Shown: piece after piece, positions 33,179-43,914 of the stretch | Numbering within the stretch: the first letter of the stretch is position 1 | Layout of the letters: each line of letters starts with the position of its first letter | Source of the DNA: Agromyces albus | GTDB taxonomy: Bacteria; Actinomycetota; Actinomycetes; Actinomycetales; Microbacteriaceae | Reading direction: 5' to 3' | Assembly: GCF_030815405.1 (NCBI RefSeq) | Contig: NZ_JAUSWX010000001.1 | Span: forward strand, 372,001-436,000 | DNA length: 64,000 bases | Program-made: the position numbers and the translations under genes | Notes under the pieces: generated by a model | What the model was told of the DNA's origin: nothing | Seen by the model: only the letters and a program-made list of their open reading frames with translations | Database searches by the model: none

Positions 33179-35304
33179 TCGAGGCACCTCGCACGGCGAT
33201 GGATTACCACTCGCTCAACGCGATGCTCAACCTCTACGGTCCGAACGGCGAGATCCAGTTCGAGAAAGACCGTGAAGCGGCGCGCGAGTACTTCCTGCAG
33301 CACGTCAACCAGAACACCGTCTTCTTCCACTCGCTGAAAGAGCGCCTCGACTACCTCGTCGAGAAGGAGTACTACGAGCAGGCCGTGCTCGACCAGTACT
33401 CGTTCGAGTTCATCCAGAAGCTCAACGACCTCGCCTACTCGAAGAAGTTCCGCTTCGAGACCTTCCTCGGCGCGTTCAAGTACTACACGAGCTACACGCT
33501 CAAGACGTTCGACGGCAAGCGCTACCTCGAGCGCTTCGAAGACCGCGTCGTCATGACCGCGCTCGGCCTCGCGCAGGGCGACGAGCAGCTCGCCGTCGAC
33601 CTCGTCGAAGAGATCATCGGCGGCCGCTTCCAGCCGGCCACCCCCACGTTCCTCAACACGGGCAAGGCGCAGCGCGGCGAGCTCGTCTCGTGCTTCCTGC
33701 TCCGCATCGAAGACAACATGGAGTCGATCGCCCGCGGCATCAACTCGGCGCTCCAGCTCTCGAAGCGCGGTGGCGGTGTGGCACTGTCGCTCAGCAACAT
33801 CCGTGAAGCCGGTGCGCCCATCAAGCAGATCGAGAACCAGTCCTCGGGCATCATCCCCGTCATGAAGCTCCTCGAAGACAGCTTCAGCTACGCCAACCAG
33901 CTCGGCGCACGCCAGGGCGCCGGCGCCGTGTACCTCAGCGCGCACCACCCCGACATCCTGCGCTTCCTCGACACCAAGCGTGAGAACGCCGACGAGAAGA
34001 TCCGCATCAAGACGCTGAGCCTCGGCGTGGTCGTGCCCGACATCACGTTCGAGCTCGCGAAGAACAACGAAGACATGTACCTCTTCTCGCCGTACGACGT
34101 CGAGAAGGTCTACGGCAAGCCGTTCGGCGATGTGCCGATCAGCGAGAACTACCGCGCCATGGTCGACGACGGCCGCATCAAGAAGACGAAGATCAACGCG
34201 CGCGAGTTCTTCCAGACCCTCGCCGAGATCCAGTTCGAGAGCGGATACCCCTACATCGTGTTCGAAGACACGGTGAACAAGGCCAACCCCATCAAGGGCC
34301 GCATCAACATGTCGAACCTGTGCTCCGAGATCCTGCAGGTGAACACGCCGACCACGTACAACGAAGACCTCTCGTACAACGTCATCGGCAAAGACATCAG
34401 CTGCAACCTCGGTTCGCTGAACATCGCCCTCACCATGGACTCGCCCGACTTCGGCAAGACCGTCGAGACCGCCATCCGCGGACTCACCTCGGTGTCGAAC
34501 CAGAGCCACATCACGTCGGTGCGCTCGATCGAAGACGGCAACGACAAGTCGCACGCCATCGGCCTCGGCCAGATGAACCTGCACGGCTACCTCGCCCGCG
34601 AGCGCATCTTCTACGGCAGCGAAGAGGGCATCGACTTCACGAACATCTACTTCTACACGGTGCTGTTCCACGCGCTGCGGGCGTCGAACCGCATCTCGAT
34701 CGAGCGCGGCGAGACCTTCGACGGCTTCGCCGACTCCAAGTACGCGTCGGGTGAGTTCTTCGACAAGTACACGGATGCCGCGTGGGTGCCCGAAACCTCG
34801 AAGGTCGCCGGGCTGTTCGAGGCATCCGGTGTCCACATCCCGACGCAGCAGGACTGGCGCGAGCTCAAGGCCTCGGTGCAGGAGCACGGCATCTACAACC
34901 AGAACCTGCAGGCCGTGCCGCCCACCGGGTCGATCTCGTACATCAACAACTCGACGGCGTCGATCCACCCGATCGCGTCGAAGATCGAGATCCGCAAGGA
35001 AGGCAAGATCGGCCGCGTCTACTACCCGGCGGCGTTCATGACGAACGACAACCTCGAGTACTACCAAGACGCCTACGAGATCGGCTACGAGAAGGTCATC
35101 GACACCTACGCCGCGGCGACGCAGCACGTCGACCAGGGCCTCTCGCTCACGCTGTTCTTCAAAGACACGGCGACGACGCGCGACATCAACCGCGCGCAGA
35201 TCTACGCGTGGAAGAAGGGCATCAAGACCATCTACTACATCCGCCTGCGGCAGATGGCGCTTGAAGGCACGGAGCTGGAGATGTGCGTCTCGTGCATGTT
35301 GTAG
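33175..35304 (+). CDS. nrdE: Class Ib ribonucleotide reductase alpha subunit NrdE
   Basis: It reduces ribonucleoside diphosphates to deoxyribonucleotides. Visible features are [20 protein letters not shown] (substrate-site Cys), NLCSEI, the second redox Cys in GSLN-flanked [17 protein letters not shown] and the C-terminal CVSCML pair that exchanges electrons with NrdH. The start is ambiguous. GTG at 33175 overlaps the nrdI stop by four bases and is chosen (709 residues). A TTG at 33142 and an ATG at 33199 are alternatives, the last matching the family's usual MDxHxLNAMLN start. Confidence 0.95.
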   Translation: MIEAPRTAMDYHSLNAMLNLYGPNGEIQFEKDREAAREYFLQHVNQNTVFFHSLKERLDYLVEKEYYEQAVLDQYSFEFIQKLNDLAYSKKFRFETFLGAFKYYTSYTLKTFDGKRYLERFEDRVVMTALGLAQGDEQLAVDLVEEIIGGRFQPATPTFLNTGKAQRGELVSCFLLRIEDNMESIARGINSALQLSKRGGGVALSLSNIREAGAPIKQIENQSSGIIPVMKLLEDSFSYANQLGARQGAGAVYLSAHHPDILRFLDTKRENADEKIRIKTLSLGVVVPDITFELAKNNEDMYLFSPYDVEKVYGKPFGDVPISENYRAMVDDGRIKKTKINAREFFQTLAEIQFESGYPYIVFEDTVNKANPIKGRINMSNLCSEILQVNTPTTYNEDLSYNVIGKDISCNLGSLNIALTMDSPDFGKTVETAIRGLTSVSNQSHITSVRSIEDGNDKSHAIGLGQMNLHGYLARERIFYGSEEGIDFTNIYFYTVLFHALRASNRISIERGETFDGFADSKYASGEFFDKYTDAAWVPETSKVAGLFEASGVHIPTQQDWRELKASVQEHGIYNQNLQAVPPTGSISYINNSTASIHPIASKIEIRKEGKIGRVYYPAAFMTNDNLEYYQDAYEIGYEKVIDTYAAATQHVDQGLSLTLFFKDTATTRDINRAQIYAWKKGIKTIYYIRLRQMALEGTELEMCVSCML

Positions 35305-35331
35305 TGAGTAATCCTCAGGCTTCCAAACTGA

Positions 35332-36390
<1,059 letters not shown>

Positions 36391-36689
36391 GCGAGACATC
36401 GCGGTAGTTGGTCTAACGAGGCGTCCGAACTCCCGGCAGCATCACGTTGGCGTTCTGGGCCTGCTGCTGCTGGGAGTCGGCCTCGGAGATCGCAGTGGAT
36501 GAGCGCGTTGCGCTTGTAGCGTTTGAGGCGGCTTCACCGGGCACTTTCGCGGGCGGGTGCTACGAGAATGGCCAGCCCGCGAGATGCACGCTGCGACCCG
36601 TACAGCGCTGCGTTCACCGGCTGGCCGCCGCGGGACCGGCTAGTGCGACATCGCGAACCGAGCTCCCGGACCGTCGCTAGGATCGCCGG
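36391..36689. other. Gap after nrdF without a supported gene
   Basis: This 299-base stretch has several open frames on both strands, but none combines a ribosome-binding site, GC-rich third positions and a recognisable product. A minus-strand frame ending QNANVMLPGVRTPR-stop near 36418 looks peptide-like yet has unusual codon use. The gap marks a change from the nrd operon to accessory genes with less biased codons and may be an insertion boundary. Confidence 0.5.
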
Positions 36690-37496
36690 ATGCGCTTGTA
36701 CATTCCCGGAGCGGGACGGACGGGTCACCAGGCGTGGCCTTTCGCCGAGGAACGGGACGCGGTGTTCGCGTCCTTCGAGCCCGGCGCGTCGGTCCATGCG
36801 AAGGTGGAGGAACTCGCTCGAGTGGCGCCTGCGGAGCCCGTCACGGTGGTCGCACACTCGCTCGGAGCGATATCCGCGGTCCTTGCCGCGGCAACAGGAG
36901 ACATCCGAGTCCGTGATCTCGTCCTCGTTGAACCCGCGTTGTATGACCTCGCCCGAGGCCACGATGCCGTCGAACGTCACATCGAGGTGATGTCTCGCGC
37001 TCGGGAGCTCGCCCGAGCCGGGGACCTGGCGGGCTATTGGGACATTGTGCGTCCGCTCATGTTCGGCGGGCCAGCAGATCCGGCGAACTGGCCCGCCGAG
37101 CGCCCACGCGCCGCGTTCTTCGCAGCGCTGGAAGCTCCCTGGGGCCACCGGATCCCGACCGACGTCTTTTCCACCGTCCCAACGCTTGTGGTCACGGGCG
37201 CGTGGAACGCGGAGTATGAAGCCATCGCCGACGAGCTTCGCGCACACGGCGCAATCCACGCGAAGCTCAGCGGAACCCGGCACAGACCGCAGGATCACGA
37301 AGACTTTGAGACAGTCGTCCGCGAGTTTCAGACCCGCGATAGCCAAACGCCCGGTCACGGACTCTCCATTCACCTGCGGTGGTGCCCCTCGTGGGCGGCC
37401 AATAGAGTGGCAGGATCCGAGCGACCTTCAAAGGAACGTGGTCATGCAGTCATACGCGAACGTGTTGCACACCTACATGGAAGCGCTCGGCCGTAG
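36690..37496 (+). CDS. Alpha/beta-fold hydrolase-like protein
   Basis: A 268-residue protein with an early RLYIPGAGRTGHQAWPF segment, a nucleophile elbow VAHSLGAIS (about 54-62), VLVEPALYD, a core strand TLVVTGAWN and a late H-R/H-E-D segment, consistent with an alpha/beta hydrolase. The last 35 residues are low in structure and overlap the start of the next gene by about 50 bases; the true protein may end functionally near residue 220. Codon use is less GC-biased at third positions than in the nrd genes, so it may be acquired. The substrate is unknown. Confidence 0.75.
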   Translation: MRLYIPGAGRTGHQAWPFAEERDAVFASFEPGASVHAKVEELARVAPAEPVTVVAHSLGAISAVLAAATGDIRVRDLVLVEPALYDLARGHDAVERHIEVMSRARELARAGDLAGYWDIVRPLMFGGPADPANWPAERPRAAFFAALEAPWGHRIPTDVFSTVPTLVVTGAWNAEYEAIADELRAHGAIHAKLSGTRHRPQDHEDFETVVREFQTRDSQTPGHGLSIHLRWCPSWAANRVAGSERPSKERGHAVIRERVAHLHGSARP

Positions 37497-37842
37497 CGAC
37501 TACGCGACCATCGTGGGCTTGTTCGCGCCCGAGGGGACCGTGCGGTCCCCCTTCTTAGGTGAAATGCCTGCCGAGCCCTTCTTTGACCGGCTCGGCCAGG
37601 CGTCGGAAACGAACGTCATCACACCCATCGACGTTTTTCTCAGCGAAGGCGATATGAGGCGCGCCGTCGCGTACTTCCAGTACGACTGGACGGTCAGAGA
37701 CGGATCTCTGATCACCTTCAAGGTGATGGACTTGTTCTCATTCGCACCAGATGGCGGCGACAAGGTCACCTACCTCGACCTCATCTACGACACCCACCCG
37801 ATCCGCGAGACTCACGGGAACAAGTACGAACCGCCTCTCTGA
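37444..37842 (+). CDS. SnoaL/NTF2-like protein
   Basis: The 132-residue product (MQSYANVLHTYMEALGRSDY start, ATG behind AAAGGAA) has the cone-like NTF2 pattern: two N-terminal helices, then FAPEGTVRSPF, VFLSEGDMRRAVAYFQYDW and LITFKVMDLFSF strands. Family members are polyketide cyclases, isomerases or ligand-binding proteins; no catalytic residues can be assigned. The start overlaps the end of the hydrolase gene in another frame, so the pair may be co-expressed. Confidence 0.8.
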   Translation: MQSYANVLHTYMEALGRSDYATIVGLFAPEGTVRSPFLGEMPAEPFFDRLGQASETNVITPIDVFLSEGDMRRAVAYFQYDWTVRDGSLITFKVMDLFSFAPDGGDKVTYLDLIYDTHPIRETHGNKYEPPL

Positions 37843-37977
37843 ACGATCCGCCTACGGGACGCACACCGGGGCAACCGCGAACGGTAGTCGTCGGCAATCG
37901 GCTGGGAACAGATCAGCGTTTGCAAGAGGACGTTTGTGTCGAGGTCGGGGTGGACCCCGGTGACCGAGAATCGAAGC

Positions 37978-38451
37978 ATGACGGAACCGGCCGAGTTCAT
38001 CGACCGCATCCTCCAGGCCGAGGGCACTGAGGTGCGGGCGGATGCGGACGCTGACCGGATCGGGGTCGGCCTGAAGTTTTACGGCGCCTCGGTCGGCGCG
38101 GTGCGCGGCGCGGTTCGTGACGCAGATCGACGGTATCCCGGGATGTCACACGACGAGGTCACGGCGCTCGCGTCGGAGTTGTGGTCGCAGCCGGTGTACG
38201 AGCGCCGGCTCGCGGCGATAATCCTCCTGCAGCGCTTTCTGGCGGTGCTACAAGGGAGCGACCTCACCCGGGTCGAGCAGTTCCTTCGCGACGCGCGTGT
38301 CCTTGAGCTCGTCGACCCACTCGCCATCGACGTCGTCAGTCCGCTGCTCGATCGGTTGGAGGAACCGGACGCGACGCGCGCACGACGGATCATCGATCGT
38401 TGGTCGGAGTCCGAAGACTGGAACCTGCGCCGTGCCGCCGGTTTGCTCTGA
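37978..38451 (+). CDS. AlkD-like DNA alkylation repair protein, truncated
   Basis: The 157-residue product matches the N-terminal two thirds of HEAT-repeat DNA alkylation repair proteins: KFYGASVGAVRGAVRDA, YERRLAAIILLQRF and DLTRVEQFLRDA, followed by IDRWSESEDWNLRRAAGLL. Full-length AlkD proteins have about 220-240 residues and continue after the LRRA segment. Here the frame stops there and a SUMF1-type gene begins 27 bases later. The last repeats, which complete the DNA-binding concave surface, are missing, so the protein is probably inactive. Confidence 0.75.
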   Translation: MTEPAEFIDRILQAEGTEVRADADADRIGVGLKFYGASVGAVRGAVRDADRRYPGMSHDEVTALASELWSQPVYERRLAAIILLQRFLAVLQGSDLTRVEQFLRDARVLELVDPLAIDVVSPLLDRLEEPDATRARRIIDRWSESEDWNLRRAAGLL

Positions 38452-38477
38452 GCGTGAATGAAGGCGAAGCTGCCCAG

Positions 38478-39227
38478 ATGACCACCGACATCGAGCTGGC
38501 GCGGATCGCGGCCGGCGCCGTCACGCTGCACGACGCGCGCCGCAAGGTGCGGTGGAGCGTCGACCTCGAGCCGTTCGAGATCGGGGTGTACGCGGTGACG
38601 CAGGAGCAGCTGGCCGAGATGATCGGGGAGACGGCGTCGCATCCCCGCCGGCCCGCCACGGGTGTCAGTTGGCTGCGTGCGATCCGGTTCTGCAACGCGG
38701 CATCCGAGTGGGAGGGACTCGACCCCGTCTACACCTTCGATGGCGAAGACGTCACGTGGCACGTCGACGCCGACGGGTACCGCCTGCCGACCGAGGCGGA
38801 GTGGGAGTTCGCGTGCCGGGCGGGATCGACGCGCCCGCACTACGGCCCGCTCGACGAGGTCGCCTGGACGAGCGCCGACGGCGTGACCGCACCGCAAGAC
38901 GTCGGCGGGAAGCATCCGAATCTCAATGGGCTCTTCGACACCCTCGGCAACGTGTGGGAGTGGTGCTGGGACCTGCTCGATCCCGCCCGCTACGACGCCT
39001 ATCGTGTGTTCCGCGGCGGCGGGTTCGCCGATGACGCCTGGAGCGTCAGGGCGTCGACCCGGCGGGGCGGCGCTCCACGGATGCACCACCAAGACGTCGG
39101 GTTCCGCGTCGCGCGCGGTGGCTTCGATGCGACGGATGCCGCGCAGGGATGGTCGGCGGAGGCCGACCGGGAACGGGCCGCAATCGAGGGCCCGCTGCCG
39201 TCGGGGTGGACGCCGCGCCGCACGTGA
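38478..39227 (+). CDS. SUMF1/EgtB/PvdO-family protein
   Basis: The 249-residue product carries a formylglycine-generating-enzyme (SUMF1) fold: EIGVYAVTQEQLAEMIGE, PATGVSWLRAIRFCNAAS, YRLPTEAEWEFACRAG, LGNVWEWCWDLLD, RVFRGGGFAD and GFRVAR. The active Cys pair of true FGE is not evident, so a structural or other oxidoreductase role is likelier. ATG at 38478 is used; a GTG at 38454 is possible. It lies just after the truncated AlkD gene. Confidence 0.82.
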   Translation: MTTDIELARIAAGAVTLHDARRKVRWSVDLEPFEIGVYAVTQEQLAEMIGETASHPRRPATGVSWLRAIRFCNAASEWEGLDPVYTFDGEDVTWHVDADGYRLPTEAEWEFACRAGSTRPHYGPLDEVAWTSADGVTAPQDVGGKHPNLNGLFDTLGNVWEWCWDLLDPARYDAYRVFRGGGFADDAWSVRASTRRGGAPRMHHQDVGFRVARGGFDATDAAQGWSAEADRERAAIEGPLPSGWTPRRT

Positions 39228-39347
39228 AGTGACGCGATCTCGTCTCGCGCGGTCTCCACGGCGTATCCGCGCCGGTGGCACCGCCGGGACGAAGAAGCTC
39301 GGACCGTGCGAGGGGTTGGGCCGACAACGCGTGAGTATGCTCGTGAA

Positions 39348-40529
39348 ATGGCATCACCGACCGAACAGTTGGCGCCCGCACTCGACATCGACGCCCGGCT
39401 CACCGAGATCGAGAGCCGCGTGAACCTGCTCGTCAACGTCACGCCACTCAACGCGGCGGAGGCGTGGGCGGACTTCGAACGCAGTGACTTCGGCACGGCC
39501 CCCGCGCTGCGGCTGCGGCCGTTGGATTTCGACCCCGACCTGGCGCAGCGTGACCTGTACGACCTCGAGATCGAGAACGTGGACGACCCGGCGCTGCACA
39601 CACTCTTCCGGGCGAAGAGGGACGAGATCGCCCGGCAGATCACCGCGTTGGAGGACCGCGACACGTCACGGTTCCTGTACGGGTCACTCCAGCTCTACGG
39701 AACGGTGGCCCCTCCGCTGGCCGCGGCGGCGGAGGAGCTGCTCGAGACCATCCCCCCGCAGGCGCCCAGCACCCAGACCGTCACGGCCGGGGCGTTCGCC
39801 GACGCGGCCCGTGCGGAGTTCGAGCGCTACCGCGCCGTGTACCCGGACTTCCCGGTCCGCGTCGAGGTACGGGACGACATCTCCGAGCTGATGGTGTCGT
39901 TCGGCCGCCTGCTCATCCCGGAGTCCGCCGTCTTCCGGGCCGACCGGGTCGAGGCGTTGCTGCACCACGAGGTCGGCACCCACGTGGTCACCTACCAGAA
40001 CGGTGCCCGGCAGCCACTGACGATGCTGACCATCGGCCTGCCCGGCTACGACGAGACCCAGGAGGGCCTCGCCGTGCTCGCCGAGTACCTGACCGGCGGA
40101 TTGGACCCGCGGCGGCTGCGCGTGCTCGCGGCGCGAGTGGTCGCGGTCGGCAAGATGCTCGACGGCGCCGGCTTCCTGGACATCTTCGAGTCGCTGCGGG
40201 CCGACCACCGCATACCGGCACGGACCGCGTGGTCCATCGCCATCCGGGTCGTCGTCGGGGGCGGTTTCGTGAAGGACGCGATCTACCTGCGCGGGATCAC
40301 GCGCATCCTCGACGCCCTCGCCGAGGGCAGCCGCCTCGACGTCTTGCTCGTCGGCAAGCTCGCGTTGGACCACATCCCACTGGTGCAGGACCTGCTCGAC
40401 CGCGACGTGCTCCACGCGCCGTGGGTTCGGCCACGCTGGCTTGACGTGCCCGGTGCGCAAGAGCGTCTGGAGAGGCTGCGCGCGGGCGCGACGGTCACCG
40501 ACCTCTACGAGGGAGACGTGGCGGCATGA
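39348..40529 (+). CDS. QEGLA-motif metallopeptidase-like protein (DUF1704)
   Basis: The 393-residue protein has the HHEVGTH zinc motif (about 207-213) and the later YDETQEGLAVLAEY segment that gives the family its name, with Glu as third ligand. Homologues are predicted tyrosine/MATCAP-like peptidases and were once named flavohaemoglobin-expression modulators. The stop overlaps the start of an ATP-grasp ligase by ATGA. This pairing of QEGLA peptidase and ATP-grasp is known and suggests that one adds and the other trims a peptide or small amide; the substrate is unknown. Confidence 0.87.
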   Translation: MASPTEQLAPALDIDARLTEIESRVNLLVNVTPLNAAEAWADFERSDFGTAPALRLRPLDFDPDLAQRDLYDLEIENVDDPALHTLFRAKRDEIARQITALEDRDTSRFLYGSLQLYGTVAPPLAAAAEELLETIPPQAPSTQTVTAGAFADAARAEFERYRAVYPDFPVRVEVRDDISELMVSFGRLLIPESAVFRADRVEALLHHEVGTHVVTYQNGARQPLTMLTIGLPGYDETQEGLAVLAEYLTGGLDPRRLRVLAARVVAVGKMLDGAGFLDIFESLRADHRIPARTAWSIAIRVVVGGGFVKDAIYLRGITRILDALAEGSRLDVLLVGKLALDHIPLVQDLLDRDVLHAPWVRPRWLDVPGAQERLERLRAGATVTDLYEGDVAA

Positions 40530-41524
40530 AACTCGCATTTCTCGTCAACGACGTTGACACCGAGCTGGATGAGTACGCGACCACCCGACTCGCCAGGGCG
40601 GCAGCCAGAGGCGGGCACGAGACCTGGTATGTCGGCGTCGGGGACCTCGAGCTCGGCAGCAGCGACGGGCTGTTCGCGGCCATGGCTCGCGCCGCGAAGT
40701 GGAAGAGCGATGACACCCTCGCGAGCTTCATGGAGAGGATCAAGGCGCGCGAAGCCGAGCGGATCATCATGGACGACCTGGATGCGCTCTTCCTGCGCAA
40801 CGAGTCGATCGACGACCTGCAGGAGCGCCCGTGGGCCAGCCCGATGGGCGTGGTGTTCGGACAGATGCTCGCGGACCGAGGTGTGACGGTTGTCAACGAC
40901 CCGAACATCCTCCGTCGAGCGACCAGCAAGCTCTACCTCGAGGAGTTCCCCGAGAAGATCCGACCACGGTCGCTGGTGACACGAAATCCGGAGGCGATCG
41001 AGCGGTTCGTCGACGAAGTCGGCCACTGCGTCGTCAAACCGTTGTACGGAGCCAAGGGACGCAACGTCTTCATGATCGAGGGCCCGGGAGAGACCAACCT
41101 TGCGCAGATGACAGAGGCGGTCCTGCAGGACGGCTACGCCATCATCCAGGAGTTCATCGACGGAGCCGAGGACGGCGATGCCCGAATCTTCCTGCTGGAG
41201 GGCCGCATCCTCGAGCGCGACGGCAGGCCGGCCGCCTTCCGACGCGTGCCCACGGGCAATGACCCGCGCGCCAACATCAGCACCGGCGGTCGGTCGGTGC
41301 CCCTCGAAGTCGGTGAGGTCGAGCTCGGCATCGTCGAAGCGATGGGCGACAAGCTCGTCGCCGATGGCATGTTCCTCGTGGGCATCGACGTGATCGGCAG
41401 CCAGGTGGTGGAGATCAACGCGGAGAGTCCCGGCGGGTTCCAGAGCGTCGAGAGGCTCTACGACATCGATATCGCCGAGACGGTCATCGAAGCCCTGGAA
41501 CGCCGCGCGAGCCGGGGGTCCTGA
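40526..41524 (+). CDS. Glutathione-synthetase-like ATP-grasp ligase
   Basis: A 332-residue ATP-grasp protein: N-terminal pre-ATP domain (MKLAFLVNDVDTELDEYATT), CVVKPLYGAKGRNVFMI (ATP-binding Lys and Gly loop), IIQEFIDGAEDGDARIFLL, RVPTGNDPRANISTGG and the metal-site segment VVEINAESPGGF. It resembles bacterial glutathione synthetases but without gshA nearby, so it probably ligates an amino acid or amine to another carboxylate. It is translationally coupled to the QEGLA peptidase gene. Confidence 0.87.
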   Translation: MKLAFLVNDVDTELDEYATTRLARAAARGGHETWYVGVGDLELGSSDGLFAAMARAAKWKSDDTLASFMERIKAREAERIIMDDLDALFLRNESIDDLQERPWASPMGVVFGQMLADRGVTVVNDPNILRRATSKLYLEEFPEKIRPRSLVTRNPEAIERFVDEVGHCVVKPLYGAKGRNVFMIEGPGETNLAQMTEAVLQDGYAIIQEFIDGAEDGDARIFLLEGRILERDGRPAAFRRVPTGNDPRANISTGGRSVPLEVGEVELGIVEAMGDKLVADGMFLVGIDVIGSQVVEINAESPGGFQSVERLYDIDIAETVIEALERRASRGS

Positions 41525-41646
41525 GCCGTACCGCCGGTCATCCGGCGACGGGGGCTCCGCCACGGACGCGCCGGCTCGTGCCATACGGTGGAGAGACTGC
41601 GCGTCAAAGAAGATGCCCGCTTCATCCGTCGCACGAAGGGGCCATC

Positions 41647-42294
41647 TTGATCACGCTTGCCGCTGCCTTGGGCATCGCCCTTGTCGAATTGGGGATGGCC
41701 CTCACTCCCGGACCGAACATGGTCTACCTGGTCTCCCGCAGTGTCAGCCAGGGCTGGCGCGCCGGCATGGTGTCGATGGCCGGCACCGCTGTCGGCTTCG
41801 TCGTCTACATGACGATGGCGAACCTCGGGCTCGCTGCGGTGTTCATCGTGGTTCCCTGGCTCTACACCGCGCTGAAAGTGGCGGGTGCGATGTACTTGCT
41901 CTGGCTGGCGTACAAGACGCTCCGCCCGGGTGGCATGGCCCTGTTCGAGACCCGTGACCTCCCTCGAGATTCCGCAGGCAAGCTCTTCCGCATGGGGCTG
42001 GTGACGAACCTGCTGAATCCGAAGGCCGCGCTGATGTATCTGGCGCTGATTCCTCAGTTCGTCGATCAAGCCGCCGGCCACGTGGTCGCCCAGGGGTTCC
42101 AGCTGGGAGCTATTCAGATCGCGGTGGCCATGGTCGTGAATGGGGCGATCATTCTCACGGCGGGGTCGATCGCGGTGTTTCTTCAGCGCAAGCCCACGTG
42201 GATCCGCTGGCAGCGCTGGGTCACCGGAACCCTTCTTGGCGCGGTGGGCGTGAAGCTGGCACTGGATGCCCCAGCGCCCGCGTCGCCCGCGTAG
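41647..42294 (+). CDS. LysE/RhtB-family amino acid exporter
   Basis: The start is taken at the TTG at 41647, six bases after GAAGGGG, giving 215 residues. There are about six hydrophobic helices with the family segments ALTPGPNMVYLVSRSVSQGWRAG and GLVTNLLNPKAALMYLALIPQF. It exports amino acids or analogues across the cytoplasmic membrane. The gene is separate from the ATP-grasp pair by about 120 bases. Confidence 0.88.
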   Translation: MITLAAALGIALVELGMALTPGPNMVYLVSRSVSQGWRAGMVSMAGTAVGFVVYMTMANLGLAAVFIVVPWLYTALKVAGAMYLLWLAYKTLRPGGMALFETRDLPRDSAGKLFRMGLVTNLLNPKAALMYLALIPQFVDQAAGHVVAQGFQLGAIQIAVAMVVNGAIILTAGSIAVFLQRKPTWIRWQRWVTGTLLGAVGVKLALDAPAPASPA

Positions 42295-42470
42295 TGGTCG
42301 GAGCGATTGCGAGTCAGACCTCGTGCAGGAGTATGCGATCGCCTCGGATGCCCCGCGCACCACTCCTGAGCATGGGCTGATCCCGATCTCGGGCATCGAC
42401 GACCACAGCGACGCCGGGTCCTGCATCGCATGCAGGTCGTGAAGCCGAACGGCTGGATACCCCGGCGGCG

Positions 42471-42857
42471 TCAGCCGTCGCTCGCGCGCATCCCGGCAGA
42501 GCCCAGCACTCGCTCGACCGTGAGCTCGAGCACGACCCGGTTCGGATTCGGTCGCGGCTGCCGGTAGCGGGCGGCGTAGAGCGCGACGGCGAGAGCGATC
42601 GACTCGTGATCGGTGCGGATGCGGGCCGGGCCTTCGAAGCTGATCCAGCGCCGCCCATCCACGGTGTTGACGCTGGCGCGACCGCTGCGCTCGGCGTTGA
42701 CGAACTTCTGCGAGCCGCGGCTGCCGATCACTCGCACGATTCCGTCGAGGTAGGTGATGCCGACCGGCACCGAGTGGATGCGCCCACGGCTGTCGAGGGT
42801 CGAGAGCGTGGCGAGGTGGTACTCCGAGAGGAACTCTCGTGCGAGGTCGGTCAGCAT
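42471..42857 (-). CDS. PPOX-class flavin/F420-dependent protein
   Basis: The 128-residue split-barrel protein shows the pyridoxamine-phosphate-oxidase-like pattern: LATLSTLDSRGRIHSVPVGITYL, RVIGSRGSQKFVNAE, ASVNTVDGRRWISFEGPARI. Actinobacterial members of this type usually bind F420 or FMN and carry TIGR03618-like features. The substrate cannot be told. It stands between the LysE gene and a VOC gene on the minus strand. Confidence 0.85.
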   Translation of the reverse strand: MLTDLAREFLSEYHLATLSTLDSRGRIHSVPVGITYLDGIVRVIGSRGSQKFVNAERSGRASVNTVDGRRWISFEGPARIRTDHESIALAVALYAARYRQPRPNPNRVVLELTVERVLGSAGMRASDG

Positions 42858-42945
42858 GTCGGCCTTTCGTGCAGAGATCTGGCAGTGTTGCGACGTCGCT
42901 CGCTGCAGCCTGCGTCAGCTGGTCTGGCGGACGCGGACCGCGAGT

Positions 42946-43353
42946 TCAGTCTGCGGACGATTCCCGGGGCGGGTTGTGCATGAACTCGATGCGGATGCCG
43001 TTGTCGTCCTCGACGAAAGACGCGTAGTAGCGGTCGTTGAACCGTGGGTACAGCTTCGGCTCGCGCACCGCGGTCCAACCCACGCCGAGCGCGATCGCAT
43101 GCAGGCGATCGACCTCCGCGCGCGAATCGACGGCGAAGGCGAGGTGTTGCCAACCGACCCGGCCGTGCTGGTGCGGCGCGCTGTCTGCTTCGCGGGCGGG
43201 GAAGAGGATGAGCTCCTCCTCGCCCAGGTACCACGACACTGAGTCGTCCGCATCCTGCCGCGTGCAGCCAAGCGCCTGCATCACCGGATCGAACTGTGCG
43301 ATCGAGCGAGGCAGGTCATGGACGGAGATGCCGAGATGGTCGAAGAGAGGCAC
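42946..43353 (-). CDS. VOC-family (glyoxalase-like) protein
   Basis: The 135-residue VOC protein starts PLFDHLGISVHDLPRSIAQF and has GWQHLAFAVDSRAEVDRLHA, then DRYYASFVEDDNGIRIEFMH. Candidate metal ligands are the His of DHLG, the His of QHLA and the Glu of IEFMH, the usual VOC triad, so a metal-dependent activity is plausible. It is about 90 bases from the PPOX gene and on the same strand. Confidence 0.87.
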   Translation of the reverse strand: MPLFDHLGISVHDLPRSIAQFDPVMQALGCTRQDADDSVSWYLGEEELILFPAREADSAPHQHGRVGWQHLAFAVDSRAEVDRLHAIALGVGWTAVREPKLYPRFNDRYYASFVEDDNGIRIEFMHNPPRESSAD

Positions 43354-43448
43354 CGAGACATCCTATGGGACAGCTGTTCCGCCCAACTCGGGCGCGTGGC
43401 CTTCCGCGCCGCAGTGTTCGTGGTGGCTACAGTTCCAGGGACCATCCT

Positions 43449-43835
43449 CTAGGAACCGTTGTCGAGCTCTCCCCGCAGATATTTCGGAGCCTGTACACGC
43501 CACGCTTCGGTCACAAGTTCGGCGAGATGGCCGTCGTCGATGCCGGCCATGCGGAACGCGACCTTCGGCTCGCCCCATGGGGTGGTGGTGCGCAGGAACA
43601 CGTTGGGCGCCATTTGGATGAGGGCGAGCGCGTCGAGGGGGTCGGCAACCTTCACCCCGACCACGAGCTCGGCCGCGACGATCTCGCGGATGTCTGCGGG
43701 GACGCTCGGCCAAGGATGGCACTCCCACGCGTACAGCTTGCCGCGAACGAACCAAGCGGCGCCGCCCGTCGTCGCGCGCTCCTCGCTACCGGGCAGCCCG
43801 ACGGTGGTGCGCCGCAGGTCGTCGAGGGTGGCCAC
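43449..43835 (-). CDS. MmcQ/YjbR-family protein
   Basis: The 128-residue protein has GLPGSEERATTGGAAWFVRGKLYAW at the start and APKYLRG near the end, with FLRTTTPWGEPKVAFRMAG between: the YjbR/MmcQ (CyaY-like, DNA-binding-type) fold. The function is not established. It is monocistronic by position, with a hairpin between it and the flavoprotein locus upstream. Confidence 0.85.
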   Translation of the reverse strand: MATLDDLRRTTVGLPGSEERATTGGAAWFVRGKLYAWECHPWPSVPADIREIVAAELVVGVKVADPLDALALIQMAPNVFLRTTTPWGEPKVAFRMAGIDDGHLAELVTEAWRVQAPKYLRGELDNGS

Positions 43836-43874
43836 GGTGCGAGCCTATGCCGCACTACCGACAGGGGGCAGACG

Positions 43875-43899
43875 GGCCGGATGCCGCGGTGCATCGGCC
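43875..43899 (-). terminator. Hairpin after the flavoprotein locus
   Basis: GGCCGGATGC at 43875-43884 pairs, with one bulge, with GCATCGGCC at 43891-43899. It lies just beyond the end of the minus-strand flavoprotein frame. It probably terminates that transcript; it could also serve the plus direction, where TTTC follows. Confidence 0.5.
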
Positions 43900-43914
43900 T
43901 TTCAGCGCTGCGAG

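Noticed and set aside
36447..36680. Small frame after nrdF
   Set aside because: No ribosome-binding site, Cys/Arg-rich composition and no recognisable pattern.
42314..42658. Minus-strand frame between the LysE and PPOX genes
   Set aside because: Over most of its length it is a shadow of the PPOX gene, and the part beyond has no recognisable motif.
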